Shown: positions 51,700-61,800, counted from the first letter of the stretch. The stretch is DNA of 64,000 nt from Flocculibacter collagenilyticus (GCF_016469335.1 NZ_CP059888.1:2914001-2978000), one strand, 5' to 3'. Program-made: numbers and translations. Notes: generated from the sequence alone by a model not told the origin.

Positions 51700-52071
51700 C
51701 TAAACAACTTTCTTAATAATGCTCTCTATTTTCTTTATTGAGAATGGTTTCACAACAAACCCCTCAGCTCCATGAGTAATCGCAGCTTTTACATTATCAA
51801 TCGAGCTATGTGCTGATACCATGACAACTTTCACATTCTCATCAAGGTTTTTGAGTGACGTTAGTACTTTATGCCCAGTGACGTCTGGTAATTCTATGTC
51901 CAAAAATATAATACTATATTTATTCGGCTTGAACTTTTTAAAACACTCAGCACCATTTGCGGCCTCATCAATATCCTCAACGCCTAGCTGTGTTAATGTA
52001 TGGCGCAGAAGGCTCCTTACTTCGGCCACATCATCAACAACCAAAGCTGTAATTTTCCCCTGTCCAACCAT
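51700..52071 (-). CDS. Stand-alone CheY-like response regulator receiver
   Basis: This is a single-domain receiver (123 residues). The acid pair D13-D14, the phospho-acceptor D58 (FLDIELPD), the switch S86 and the conserved K108 (VVKPF) are all present, so it should be phosphorylatable. There is no output domain and no adjacent kinase gene. It is divergent from the M28 peptidase gene with a gap of 134 bases. The target could be a flagellar motor, a PilZ/pilus pathway or a histidine phosphotransfer relay, none of which is shown here. Confidence 0.85.
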   Translation of the reverse strand: MVGQGKITALVVDDVAEVRSLLRHTLTQLGVEDIDEAANGAECFKKFKPNKYSIIFLDIELPDVTGHKVLTSLKNLDENVKVVMVSAHSSIDNVKAAITHGAEGFVVKPFSIKKIESIIKKVV

Positions 52072-52205
52072 GTCTAAATATTCTCCAACTCAGTAAATTT
52101 CTTCCATCCTTAGTAAATATAGTAAATTCAATTGATTACTGCTTTGTTATTTCACTTATTTTCGCTAAAGTAGCTACATTTCCAAACGGCGTATAATAGA
52201 TCACT

Positions 52206-53582
52206 ATGAAAATACTCAATCGGTTTATCACATCATACCTACTGTTGATAATACTACCTTGGTTTGCAAATGCAAAAATCAATGATGACGCACTTAATCA
52301 ACTCGTCAAACATGTAAAAGAAAAGCCGCAAGCACTTACACTAGTAAAGTCGTTAACGACTGAAGTTGGCCCAAGAATAGCAGGCAGTCCGGGCGACAAA
52401 ATGGCCGTTAAGTGGGCGGAAAATAAGTTTAAAACGCTTGGCTTTGACAAAATTTATAAAGAGCCGGTCAGAGTTCGTAATTGGAGCCGCGGTATTGCAT
52501 CCGCAACAGTTATTGCACCATATAAGCAAAAGCTTGTCGTCACTGCGTTAGGAGGCACAATTGCAACGCCCAAAGACGGATTAACCGCACAAGTGGTACA
52601 GTTCGACTCACTTGAATCTTTAATCAAAGCTGATAAAGCTGAAGTAGAAAATAAAATTGTTTTCATCAATAAAAAAATGCGCAGGCATAAACAAGGAAAA
52701 GGCTATAGGCCTGTTGTGATAGCGCGTTCAAAAGGAGCTATTGAAGCTGCGAAGCTAGGTGCAAAAGCAATTGTTATTCGCTCGGTTGGCACATCAAATA
52801 CTCGTTTTGCTCATACCGGGGCAATGAAGTATGACGCAACTGTCGAAAAAATCCCTGCAGGTGCTTTGTCAAATCCCGATGCAGACTTGCTCGCAAGCAT
52901 GTTTGAAAACAATAGCCCTGTTACTATCAACCTTCAGTTAGACGCAAAGGAACATGGCTGGCAAACTTCTTATAATGTCATTGGTGAAATTACCGGGACT
53001 GAGCAACCAGAAAATTATATACTATTGGCCGCTCACCTAGACTCATGGGATGAAGGCACTGGCGCTTTGGATGATGGCGCTGGAGTCGGTGTTGTCATGG
53101 CGGCGGCAGCAAATATTAAAAACATTACCGGACAACCTAAGCGCACTATTCGTGTGGTGTTATATGCCAATGAAGAATTTGGCTTGGTTGGCGCCAAGGG
53201 GTTCGTCAAGAAGCATAAAGCCTCATTTGATAAGATTATTGTAGCTGCAGAGTCTGACTTTGGAGCAGGCCCAATTTGGCAATTTAGCACAAATTTTGGC
53301 AACAATTTTGAGCAAGGCAAAGCGTTACTTGCTAAATACTTCGCGCCATATAATATCGCACATGGCAATAACAAAGCTTATGGTGGGCCAGATATTTCGA
53401 TGCTGCCAAAATACGGCGTACCGGTTGTAAGTTTATCCCAAGATGGCACGAACTATTTTGACTATCATCACACTCCAAATGATACGTTTGATAAAATTGT
53501 ACCTGCCGAATTAAACCAAAATGAGCTTATTTGGACTATATTCGGGTATATCACCGCCAATAGCGATATCAGCTTCAGATGA
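52206..53582 (+). CDS. Secreted M28-family zinc metallopeptidase
   Basis: This is a periplasmic or secreted aminopeptidase/carboxypeptidase of MEROPS M28 (carboxypeptidase Q-like). A signal peptide (1-23, ending ANA) is followed by a PA-type insert (about 110-225). Zinc ligands typical of the family are visible: AAHLDSWDEGTGALDDG (His and Asp), NEEFGLVGA (Glu), ESDFGAG (Asp) and YHHTPNDT (His). It has 458 residues. It likely cleaves peptides or dipeptides; the specificity is unknown. The next small gene follows 32 bases later. Confidence 0.88.
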   Translation: MKILNRFITSYLLLIILPWFANAKINDDALNQLVKHVKEKPQALTLVKSLTTEVGPRIAGSPGDKMAVKWAENKFKTLGFDKIYKEPVRVRNWSRGIASATVIAPYKQKLVVTALGGTIATPKDGLTAQVVQFDSLESLIKADKAEVENKIVFINKKMRRHKQGKGYRPVVIARSKGAIEAAKLGAKAIVIRSVGTSNTRFAHTGAMKYDATVEKIPAGALSNPDADLLASMFENNSPVTINLQLDAKEHGWQTSYNVIGEITGTEQPENYILLAAHLDSWDEGTGALDDGAGVGVVMAAAANIKNITGQPKRTIRVVLYANEEFGLVGAKGFVKKHKASFDKIIVAAESDFGAGPIWQFSTNFGNNFEQGKALLAKYFAPYNIAHGNNKAYGGPDISMLPKYGVPVVSLSQDGTNYFDYHHTPNDTFDKIVPAELNQNELIWTIFGYITANSDISFR

Positions 53583-53614
53583 CCCTGTAATAATAACGTA
53601 CTGAGATTTAATAG

Positions 53615-54070
53615 ATGGCTGAGCCGATAAAAAGAAAGAAGTTACTCACTAAAGAAACGGGCAAAAAAAAGCTCAGCCAGCCCAAAGCACAACCTTCACC
53701 TCAACAAACTCAGCTAGATAAACAACGAGCTGAATACGAGAAAAAGCAATTAGCAGAAAAGAAAGCGAAAGCCGCAAAAATTAAATTCAGTCTATTAGCT
53801 TTGCTCGTGGTTATTTATATAATCATTCCTAAGCCACAAGTGTTGGTATATGAAAAGTTAAATATGGTCAGTGAAAGTATTTACTGGCCAGGCTTTACTA
53901 AAGAACAAGCAATTATGCTTGATACTAATCAACAAGTGATTATCGACGAACAGCTAAATATTATTTATTTTTGTTACCGCGGAGAAAATAAACAAAACTG
54001 TCAAAAATATACATTAATTGAACGAAAAGGCATGTTCGCTGCAGCAAAGCTATATTTCAGCAATCATTAA
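53615..54070 (+). CDS. Uncharacterised single-pass membrane protein (151 aa)
   Basis: I do not recognise this protein. A very basic, Gln/Lys-rich N-terminus (about 1-60, likely coiled coil) precedes one membrane helix (about 63-78, LLALLVVIYIIIP). A small domain follows with two cysteines (YFCYRG and QNCQKY). The topology is probably N-in, with the C-terminal domain periplasmic. It sits just after the M28 peptidase, and its last 14 bases overlap the convergent PRPP-synthetase-like gene. Confidence 0.65.
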   Translation: MAEPIKRKKLLTKETGKKKLSQPKAQPSPQQTQLDKQRAEYEKKQLAEKKAKAAKIKFSLLALLVVIYIIIPKPQVLVYEKLNMVSESIYWPGFTKEQAIMLDTNQQVIIDEQLNIIYFCYRGENKQNCQKYTLIERKGMFAAAKLYFSNH

Positions 54071-54938
54071 AATGTAGTTCTGACGCTATTAATTTAGCTA
54101 AATTAATATGATTACTAAAATGTTTAATTGTATTGGTTGAGTACACTACACTTGCTCCTGCGTTAATAAGCTCTTTATAGGTGCTTTCATTAAATAATGC
54201 GTGCGTACAAATGCAAATTGGAGCTTTACAAGGTTGTTCTTTAAACTGCTCAACCAAACCCAGCATAGTTTTACCTGACGAAATAATATCATCAAATAAA
54301 ATAGGTGTAACATGCTCACTTACTTTGCTTAGCGCCGAAATACTCACATCGTAATCACCGCGCCTAATTTTAGATTGAACTTGATAGCCGCAATCTAACG
54401 ACTTTGCTATCACTTTCACCCACTGCTCACTTTCGCTGTCTGGCCCAATAATATAAGGCTGGCTGACATTCGCTTTAATCCAACTTGCAACCGTTTCTGC
54501 CGCGCTGAGCGCAATAGCAGGTATGTTATATATTTCATTTAAATCTAAAATGCGGTGTAAATGGGGATCAACAGTGATCAATTTATCAATGTACTTAGTG
54601 ATCGCAGAAGCGAAAATCTGGGCAGTATTAATTTCTCCTTGATTAAAAACAGCATCTTGCCTCATATACCCCAAATATGGACTAACTAAGCCCACACGCT
54701 TTGCCCCCTGCTGCCGTATCATCTCCGCCATAAATATGATTTTGATGAACTTACTATTAGGTTGATTTAATGAACAAAGTAGCCAAACGTCAGCATCTTC
54801 AACATTTGACAGGTTTCTAAAATAATACTCACCATCAGGGAATAAGCGTTGCTCATACTCGCCATAAATAATTTGCCTACTTTCACATATTGCGCGGGCA
54901 AGTTCTTGATGCCCGTCTAGGCAGTACATAATTTTCAT
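54057..54938 (-). CDS. Ribose-phosphate pyrophosphokinase-like protein
   Basis: This is a short member of the PRPP synthetase family (293 residues; housekeeping Prs is about 315). The PRPP-binding motif DDIISSGKTM and the RQD ATP-site motif (GYMRQD) are present, as are VDPHLHR and the flexible loop SKIRRGD. PRPP feeds nucleotide, His and Trp synthesis and NAD. It differs from typical Prs in the loop and the N-terminus, so it may be a paralogue with a specialised role. It stands alone, tail to tail with the small membrane protein gene. Confidence 0.8.
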   Translation of the reverse strand: MKIMYCLDGHQELARAICESRQIIYGEYEQRLFPDGEYYFRNLSNVEDADVWLLCSLNQPNSKFIKIIFMAEMIRQQGAKRVGLVSPYLGYMRQDAVFNQGEINTAQIFASAITKYIDKLITVDPHLHRILDLNEIYNIPAIALSAAETVASWIKANVSQPYIIGPDSESEQWVKVIAKSLDCGYQVQSKIRRGDYDVSISALSKVSEHVTPILFDDIISSGKTMLGLVEQFKEQPCKAPICICTHALFNESTYKELINAGASVVYSTNTIKHFSNHINLAKLIASELHFNDC

Positions 54939-55026
54939 CGTTAACTCTTTATTATATTTATGACGCTATTCGTCAACCGCTTTATTACTCTGGAGCTTCC
55001 AGTCAGCGGTACAGGATTAAACTGTA

Positions 55027-55245
55027 TTATGTTGGTGAGAAATCACTCTCATAAACCAAACATACGCACACTAAAAAAATCACTGCACGTGAGTAAAGCA
55101 AGTGAAAACGGGTAATTTTCAACAGAGTAAAACCTAACATTAAATAAACGAAAGGAAGTAACTCATATATTTCGGTTGGTATGTAGCAGTGCTTTTTCCT
55201 ATAAATATATTTAGGCAGCATAACAACCCCGTACAACATCATCAT
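55027..55245 (-). CDS. Putative small two-helix membrane protein (72 aa)
   Basis: The pattern PKYIYRKK...YELLPFVYLMLG followed by a second hydrophobic helix resembles small membrane proteins I have seen in marine gammaproteobacteria. No function is known. The start is ambiguous among ATG codons at positions 1, 2, 3 and 9. There is no close neighbour, and the surroundings are AT-rich. It could be spurious. Confidence 0.4.
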   Translation of the reverse strand: MMMLYGVVMLPKYIYRKKHCYIPTEIYELLPFVYLMLGFTLLKITRFHLLYSRAVIFLVCVCLVYESDFSPT

Positions 55246-55613
55246 TTACATCTATGCGGTACTAAATATAAAACAACACTATTCAGATACTTCATTTTTA
55301 TTACTACCACCGTTCAATATTTGTACATGGAATTTAAAAGTGCAAATTTATTTGCTAATTAATCACGCTTATAAACTATAACTACAGAGCAATAATAATT
55401 TTCATTATTCATTCTTGTTCAAAGGAAAATAAACTGAATAAATGAATAACCTAACTAACTAAAACACCTATATAAATGAAGAAAAAATGAATAAAGATAT
55501 TAATTAGTTTTTCTAATCTAAAATAAAAGTTTTTTTCGTTTGATTGATTAATATTTATTCCTCATAATCCGCGCCAATTCAACATCAACAGACTGAAATT
55601 TAGGCAAAAAGAA
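55246..55613. other. AT-rich intergenic region with a promoter
   Basis: This 368-base gap between two divergent small membrane protein genes is strongly AT-rich (mostly A/T runs with AATAAATGAATAA-like repeats). Apart from the promoter at 55540-55568, I see no gene, hairpin or known motif. The richness in A/T tracts suggests curvature or H-NS-type binding, which is a guess. Confidence 0.5.
55540..55568 (+). promoter_or_regulatory. Promoter for the 79-residue membrane protein gene
   Basis: TTGATT (55540-55545), a 17-bp spacer and CATAAT (55563-55568) are followed by a GC-rich discriminator CCGCGCC. The start would be about 40 bases before the GTG at 55614. Confidence 0.6.
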
Positions 55614-55853
55614 GTGGAACAAATAGTAGTAGACGTAATTAGCTGGATTGGTTTAGCAATTTGTATTGGTGCGTTTTTTATTAAAGACTTAACCCTATTA
55701 CGCATAGCCACATTAGTTGGTTGCTCGTTATTATTCGTCTATTACACTTATATATCTGTTCCACAAGGCATTATTTCTAATGTTACTTTAGTGCTGATCA
55801 ACGCGTTTTATTTATTTCGTGTTGCTACCACCAAAAATACTGAAGCTGTTTGA
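55614..55853 (+). CDS. Small membrane protein, about three helices (79 aa)
   Basis: I do not recognise this protein with certainty. Nearly the whole length is hydrophobic, with helices at about 8-25, 30-45 and 52-68, and a short polar C-terminus (TKNTEAV). GTG 55614 has AAGAAG as a weak ribosome site. A promoter lies upstream and a strong terminator downstream, so the gene is probably real and monocistronic. Its role is unknown. Confidence 0.65.
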   Translation: MEQIVVDVISWIGLAICIGAFFIKDLTLLRIATLVGCSLLFVYYTYISVPQGIISNVTLVLINAFYLFRVATTKNTEAV

Positions 55854-55882
55854 TAACGAAAACTAAATCCCAACCAAAAATT

Positions 55883-55907
55883 TGCCGTCATATGACGGCA
55901 TTTTTTT
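55883..55907 (+). terminator. Rho-independent terminator (perfect palindrome)
   Basis: TGCCGTC (55883-55889) and GACGGCA (55894-55900) surround ATAT; seven T residues follow. Confidence 0.93.
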
Positions 55908-55984
55908 ATCCAAGATAAAATCACTCCATTATTCTGACTGGTTAAGATAAAATTAAATAATCGAATAGCTAACTGGTTAAGCAG

Positions 55985-56563
55985 ATGAAAAAAGATGAAT
56001 TAAGCTTGTTTCTTGAAGAAATGAATGATGTTAAGCCTCTGTCAACTAGCGATAAGCATACATTCAATCACGACTTTGTAGTCACTGAAGCGCAATTAGA
56101 AAGACAAAAAGCAGCTCAAAAAGAAATAGAAGATGATATTAATCACCTTTCAAATGAATACGTAGAGTTGGTTGAGCCAGATGAGATACTTTCGTTTAAG
56201 CGAGGAGGAGTACAGGAAGGCGTTTTCAAGAACTTACGATTAGGCAAGTACGTAATTGATGCCACATTAAACCTCCAAGGGGTAAACTTACAGCAATCTC
56301 GTGTGCAACTTTTTCAATTTATGCAAGACTGCATGAAAAGAAATATACGCGCAATATTAATTTCTCACGGAACGGGTAAGCACAGTAAGCCCCATCCAGC
56401 ATTATTAAAAAGCTATATCAATAAATGGCTTCAAGAACTCACAGAAGTCCTTGCCTTCCATACCGCATTGAAACACCATGGAAGCTACGGTGCCACGTAT
56501 GTGCTATTGAAAAAAAGCGAGAAATTAAAACAAGAAAATAGAGAGAAACACGCCAAAAGGTAA
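55985..56563 (+). CDS. smrA: Smr-domain endonuclease SmrA
   Basis: SmrA is a MutS2-C-terminal-like (Smr) DNA endonuclease. The 192 residues follow E. coli SmrA (YdaL): an N-terminal SLFLEEMNDVKPL, a central SFKRGGVQEGVFKNLRLGKY and the Smr fold with ILISHGTGKHSKPH, TALKHHGSYGATYVLL and a basic tail EKHAKR. The usual DLHG motif is LNLQG here, as it also lacks His in E. coli SmrA. It stands alone and has a terminator. Confidence 0.9.
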   Translation: MKKDELSLFLEEMNDVKPLSTSDKHTFNHDFVVTEAQLERQKAAQKEIEDDINHLSNEYVELVEPDEILSFKRGGVQEGVFKNLRLGKYVIDATLNLQGVNLQQSRVQLFQFMQDCMKRNIRAILISHGTGKHSKPHPALLKSYINKWLQELTEVLAFHTALKHHGSYGATYVLLKKSEKLKQENREKHAKR

Positions 56564-56575
56564 CCATAAATAACA

Positions 56576-56625
56576 AAGCCCAGTACAACAATATGCATGT
56601 TTTACTGGGCTTGCTAATTTTTTTT
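56576..56625 (+). terminator. Terminator after smrA
   Basis: AAGCCCAGTA (56576-56585) pairs with TACTGGGCTT (56603-56612); an inner AACA/TGTT pair extends the stem. T residues at 56618-56625 follow. Confidence 0.85.
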
Positions 56626-57010
56626 GCCACGTCAATTGTAAAGCTTTTCAATCAACTACTACGCAATACTACGTAAAATTATCTATTTATTAAAATGCTT
56701 ACTTTTTAAAAAATAAAATAGGCTGCATGCGCTTTCGTAAATAGGGTAGACACTCCCATAATGAAAACAAACAAAGCAACAGTTGTTAACCGAAAACCCT
56801 TGCTGGAAGACTTAGCCATAGCAGCCCCCAAACAGGTAGATTATTATTTTTATTATGTGAACATAAATGCCACCACAAGTGGCTAGTTCAGTTAGGGAGT
56901 GTAATAAAAAACTAACTTGTTAACAAGCCCTTGCTCCACTATTTGCAGAGATAAATGTTCCAAAAACACCTTTTCAGTAAGCACCTTGGTTTACATAATT
57001 TACATTTTAT
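56626..57010. other. Intergenic region, 385 bases without a supported gene
   Basis: A 41-codon frame at 56761-56886 (starts MKTNKATVVNRKPLLEDLAI) is the only open stretch, but no ribosome site precedes it. A small hairpin GCCAC/GTGGC lies at 56868-56882. Neither has clear support. Confidence 0.45.
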
Positions 57011-57781
57011 TTAACTTTTATTTTTAGAGGAGATACGCTCTTTAAGACGACTAATCATCTCATGAGCGTCCGGTTGCTGCAATGACCACATTTGTTCAGA
57101 AAATTCCGCCTCCAACGCGTCCTGTTGACTGGTGTATTTTTGATTTTCTCTTAGCGAGCGCTTTGTTCTTACTAATACCTCTTTCGGTGTATGGGTCAAA
57201 TTATTAGTAAGCAACTTCACTTCAGGCATAAAATTAGCTTTAGATACACATTTAAGCACTAAGCCGCACTTTTCTGCTTCAGCCCCACTCATCTGATTAC
57301 TCAGTAATAAAAGGTTTACTGATTGTTGCCAACCAACAGTTTTAGGTAACATCCAAGTATGTCCGCCCCCCGGATGAATGCCTATTTTCATAAAACGCGT
57401 ATCTAAATAACTATCAGGTGTAGCTAACCTAATATCACAGGCGAGCGCTAAGTTCATTCCTGCCCCAACGGCCACCCCATTTATTCCTGCAATTGTGGGT
57501 AAATTACAATACGCCACAGCCATAAATGCATCATAAATAGCCCTTATTCCTTCTCCTTCACCATCATGTGCCGCTATTAAGTCAGATAAGTCAGCACCTG
57601 CACAAAACGCACTTCCTTCACCGCTAATGAATATTGCTTTTATTTTCTCGTTTGACTCTAATTGACTGACCGCTTGCTGGAATTCCTCACTCATTTTAGC
57701 TGACATTAAATTAGATTTTGCAGGGTTATTAAGCATAATAATCCCAATATGATCTTCAATCCTGATATTTACTAGCGGCAC
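57011..57781 (-). CDS. Crotonase-superfamily protein (enoyl-CoA hydratase-like)
   Basis: This is a 256-residue crotonase fold protein with the oxyanion-hole segments SAFCAGADLSDL and NGVAVGAGMNLALACDI. Aligned by eye to rat enoyl-CoA hydratase, the two catalytic glutamates (E144 in GGCE, E164 in QPEILLG) are replaced by Asn (GAGMN) and Phe (TRFMKIG). It is therefore unlikely to be a true hydratase and may be an isomerase, hydrolase or other CoA-thioester enzyme. It lies 20 bases after the GhrA-like gene on the same strand, so the two may be co-transcribed. Confidence 0.82.
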   Translation of the reverse strand: MPLVNIRIEDHIGIIMLNNPAKSNLMSAKMSEEFQQAVSQLESNEKIKAIFISGEGSAFCAGADLSDLIAAHDGEGEGIRAIYDAFMAVAYCNLPTIAGINGVAVGAGMNLALACDIRLATPDSYLDTRFMKIGIHPGGGHTWMLPKTVGWQQSVNLLLLSNQMSGAEAEKCGLVLKCVSKANFMPEVKLLTNNLTHTPKEVLVRTKRSLRENQKYTSQQDALEAEFSEQMWSLQQPDAHEMISRLKERISSKNKS

Positions 57782-57801
57782 ATTTTGCTCCTTTATTATT
57801 C

Positions 57802-58722
57802 TTAGTACCCTTTATCGCGATCAATAGTATTTCGCATAGGACACTCTTGTTCGACTCGTTTGTAGTTATCTACAATTTGTTCAATCACGGTTTTCATGTC
57901 TGTCACTGCAGAAACGTGTGGCGTCATTGAAATTTTCTCATGGTGCCAGAACGGGTGTTCACTGGGTAATGGCTCTTGCTGAAAAACATCTAAATAGGCG
58001 TGCGCAATTTGTTCATTGTTTAACGCCGAAATTAAGTCGTCATCCTTTACGTGTTTACCTCTTGCCACATTAATTAAGATTGCATCAGGCTTCATTGCTG
58101 CAAACGCTTTATCGTTTAATAATTCGTGCGTTTCCTGCGTTAATGGTAATAAACAAATAACGCAATCAGCTTGGCTCAAAGTAAAATTTAAACCACTTTC
58201 TCCTGTTGTTGATTCGACATTTTCAATTTGCTTAGCGGATTTACTCCAGCCAATCACGTTGTACTTTAATGAGCGCAAATAAGTGGCAACAGCAGTACCT
58301 AATTCACCTAGGCCTAATATTCCCATTGTGTTTAATACCCTTTGTCTTCTCGGTTTCCACGTCATTAATACTTGATTAGCAAAATGAGTAGATAGCCTAA
58401 GCTGGTGATGGAGTAAAATACCATGAACGTATTGGCACATTTGCTCTGAAAGGTTATCGTCCACAATTCTAGCTATAGGCACATTTGGCAAGTGAGTATC
58501 AGCTAAAATCCCATCAACGCCCGCTCCAAATGAGGAAATCGCTTTGAGATGATTGAAGCGAGTTAATGAACCGTGTTCGTGATGCCACACTAATGCCATT
58601 GTTACTTTGTCTGGTTCGTCAACATCAGGCCAAACTTGTACCGTTTCTCTGCCTAATTGCTCGCTTAAACCGTGAACCAGCTTATCAACGTTTCTATTTG
58701 GAATATTAATTAATAGTGTCAT
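57802..58722 (-). CDS. ghrA: Glyoxylate/hydroxypyruvate reductase A-like dehydrogenase
   Basis: This is a D-isomer-specific 2-hydroxyacid dehydrogenase (306 residues; E. coli GhrA 312). The NAD(P) motif GILGLGELG is followed by the catalytic Arg in NVARGKHV, the Glu in FQQEPLP and the His in MTPHVSAVTD. It would reduce glyoxylate or hydroxypyruvate, or a related 2-keto acid. It precedes the crotonase-like gene. The subfamily is likely but not certain. Confidence 0.85.
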   Translation of the reverse strand: MTLLINIPNRNVDKLVHGLSEQLGRETVQVWPDVDEPDKVTMALVWHHEHGSLTRFNHLKAISSFGAGVDGILADTHLPNVPIARIVDDNLSEQMCQYVHGILLHHQLRLSTHFANQVLMTWKPRRQRVLNTMGILGLGELGTAVATYLRSLKYNVIGWSKSAKQIENVESTTGESGLNFTLSQADCVICLLPLTQETHELLNDKAFAAMKPDAILINVARGKHVKDDDLISALNNEQIAHAYLDVFQQEPLPSEHPFWHHEKISMTPHVSAVTDMKTVIEQIVDNYKRVEQECPMRNTIDRDKGY

Positions 58723-58772
58723 TTATTCGCGTCGGCTCTAAATTAATGTAATAACTATATATCTATGATGAC

Positions 58773-58796
58773 AAAAAAGCCCGCGTCTTGCGGGCT
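58773..58796 (-). terminator. Rho-independent terminator after purL
   Basis: On the minus strand, AGCCCGC and GCGGGCT (58790-58796 and 58778-58784) flank a 5-nt loop and run into six T residues. It ends purL transcription before ghrA. Confidence 0.92.
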
Positions 58797-58829
58797 ATGG
58801 TATTCAGTCACGAAGAGAAGTAAGTATAA

Positions 58830-61800
58830 TTAGCCCACATTCACTCGCGCATTTCTAAACATTCTCATCCATGGGCTATCCTCTTGCCAGTCTGATGGGT
58901 GCCAAGAGTTTGCAACTGTTCTGAATACACGCTCTGGATGAGGCATCATAATCGTGACACGCCCATCACTTGACGTTAACCCAGTTATCCCTTCAGGTGA
59001 ACCATTTGGATTTGCAGGATACTGTGATGTTACCTTTCCGTAGTTATCTACATATTTCAATGTAACAACATTACTTTGCAGTGCATGCTTAATTGAGTCA
59101 TCACTAGAAAACTCTGCTCTACCTTCACCATGAGATACAGCAATAGGAATTCTCGAACCTTCCATGCCATTAAAGAAAATCGAATTATTCTTTTGCACTT
59201 CTACAGAAGCAAACCTAGCTTCAAATCGCTCAGATTTATTTCGTACAAAGCGTGGCCATAATTCAGTACCAGGGATAAGCTCTTTCAATGTAGAGAGCAT
59301 TTGACAGCCGTTACACACACCTAATGCGAATGTTGATTGGCGATTAAAGAAAGCTTGGAACTCATCTCTCGCTTTGTCGTTAAATAGAATAGATTTTGCC
59401 CAGCCTTCTCCAGCGCCCAACACGTCACCGTATGAAAAACCACCACATGCAGCTAAACCATTAAATTGTGCCAAGGTTACTTTCCCTGACAACACATCAC
59501 TCATATGAACATCAACAGCTGTGAAGCCTGCACGATCAAACGCAGCTGCCATTTCTAAGTGAGAGTTAACGCCCTGCTCACGTAGAATAGCAATTTTTGG
59601 TGATGTACCTTTTAAAATGTACGGTGCTGCTACGTCTTCATTAATATCGAATGTTAACAGCGGGCTAATTCCCGGGTCGTTATTATCCGTTTTAATTTCC
59701 AGCTCTTGCTCAACACAATCTGGGTTATCACGCAACATTTGCATATTATGCGTGGTTTCAGCCCATATTTTACGGTAATGATTTCTTGAGTGCTTAAGTA
59801 CAATGTCGCCCTTATTTTGCACTCTGATTTCATCATCAGTGTTTAATGTACCAATCACATGTGACATGGCAGATAAACCATTTTCGTCAAGCAAATTCAT
59901 TACCGCATCTAAATCACTGCTTCTAACTTGAACAACAGCTCCTAATTCTTCATTAAATAGTGCATGTAATGGTTGAGTTGATAATTCTGATATATCAATA
60001 TCAACACCAGTGTGCCCTGCAAACGCCATTTCAACTAAAGTAGTAAACAAGCCACCATCTGAACGGTCATGATAAGCCAATAACAACTCTTCATTATTCA
60101 GTTGTTGAATGCTATTAAAAAAGCCTTTTAATAATGAAGGTTCATCTAAATCAGGGGTAACATCACCTAGCTGCTTGTATACCTGCGCAAGACATGAACC
60201 ACCCATACGGCTTTTCCCACGACCCAAGTCAATTAACACTAATGATGTTTCGCCTTGGTCTGTCATTAACTGCGGTGTCAATGTACGACGTATGTCTTCA
60301 ACTTTGGCAAATGCTGTAATCACTAAGGAAAGTGGTGAGGTAACCGCTTTCTCTTGGTTACCTTCTTGCCATTTTGTTTTCATTGACATTGAGTCTTTAC
60401 CAACTGGAATTGTTAAGCCCAACGCAGGACATAACTCTTCACCTATAGCTTTGACCGCTTCATACAAGCCAGCATCTTCACCTGGGTGACCTGCAGCAGC
60501 CATCCAGTTAGCAGATAACTTAATACGTTTAAGCTCGCCAATATCGGCGGCGGCAATGTTGGTAATCGACTCAGCTACCGCCATGCGCGCTGACGCACCA
60601 TAATTAAGTAATGCGATTGGAGTTCGCTCCCCCATTGCCATTGCTTCACCATGGTATGTATCAAAGCTTGCAGCAGTCACCGCGACATCTGCCACCGGAA
60701 TTTGCCAAGGGCCAACCATTTGCTCCCTAGCCACCAACCCTGTCACACTTCGATCGCCAATCGTAATCAAGAACGTTTTTTCAGCCACTGTGGGTAAACG
60801 TAAAATGCGCTCGGCGGCATCATTCACTGAGATACCAGCAAAATCTAACTCACAACCTTCAGCTTGAAGTGTTTCTACTTGTCGATGCATTTTTGGCGCT
60901 TTACCAAGTAAAACGTCAAGGGGAAGATCGATTGGCTTATTGTTAAAGTGCTCATCCGTTAACGTTAAGTGACGCGCTTCAGTCGCTTCTCCGATAATGG
61001 CATATTCTGCACGCTCACGCTGGCAGATTGCTTCAAAAATGGCTAAGTTTTCCGGTGCAACTGCCAACACATAACGCTCTTGTGACTCATTACACCAAAT
61101 CTCTAATGGTGACATGCTTGGTTCATCATTAGGCACTTTACGTAACTCAAAGTTACCGCCTCGCTCTCCATCATTGACTAACTCAGGAAATGCATTAGAT
61201 AATCCTCCCGCTCCCACGTCATGAATAAACGCGATTGGATTATTTTCACCCATCTGCCAACACTTATCGATCACCTCTTGGCATCGGCGTTCCATTTCAG
61301 GGTTTTCACGTTGTACAGATGCAAAATCTAAGTCTTCGTGAGACTGACCAGAAGTCATTGATGAGGCAGCACCGCCACCCAAGCCTATGTTCATCGCAGG
61401 CCCACCTAATGCAATAAGTTTCGCACCAACTGGAATAGTCCCTTTTTGTGTGTGCTCTGGACGAATATTCCCAAGCCCTCCAGCAAGCATAATTGGTTTA
61501 TGGTAACCTCTTACTTCGCGTCCATTATGGCTTACAACGTCTTCTTCATAAGTTCTGAAATAGCCTAATAGATTCGGTCTACCAAATTCATTATTAAAGG
61601 CTGCGCCGCCTAATGGGCCTTCTAACATAATATCTAACGCAGAAACGATTCTATCTGGCTTACCAAACTCTGTTTCCCATGGCTGTTCATGACCAGGAAT
61701 TTTCAAGTTAGACACTGAAAAGCCAACTAGACCCGCTTTTGGTTTTGAACCGCGTCCCGTGGCACCTTCGTCACGAATTTCGCCACCCGAGCCTGTGGAA

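Noticed and set aside
55981-56563. Loss of the DLHG motif in smrA as evidence of inactivation
   Set aside because: E. coli SmrA, as I remember it, also lacks this His, so the change is normal for the SmrA subgroup.
56761-56886. 41-codon open frame starting MKTNKATV
   Set aside because: No ribosome site, no recognisable motif, and it lies in a non-conserved AT-rich gap.
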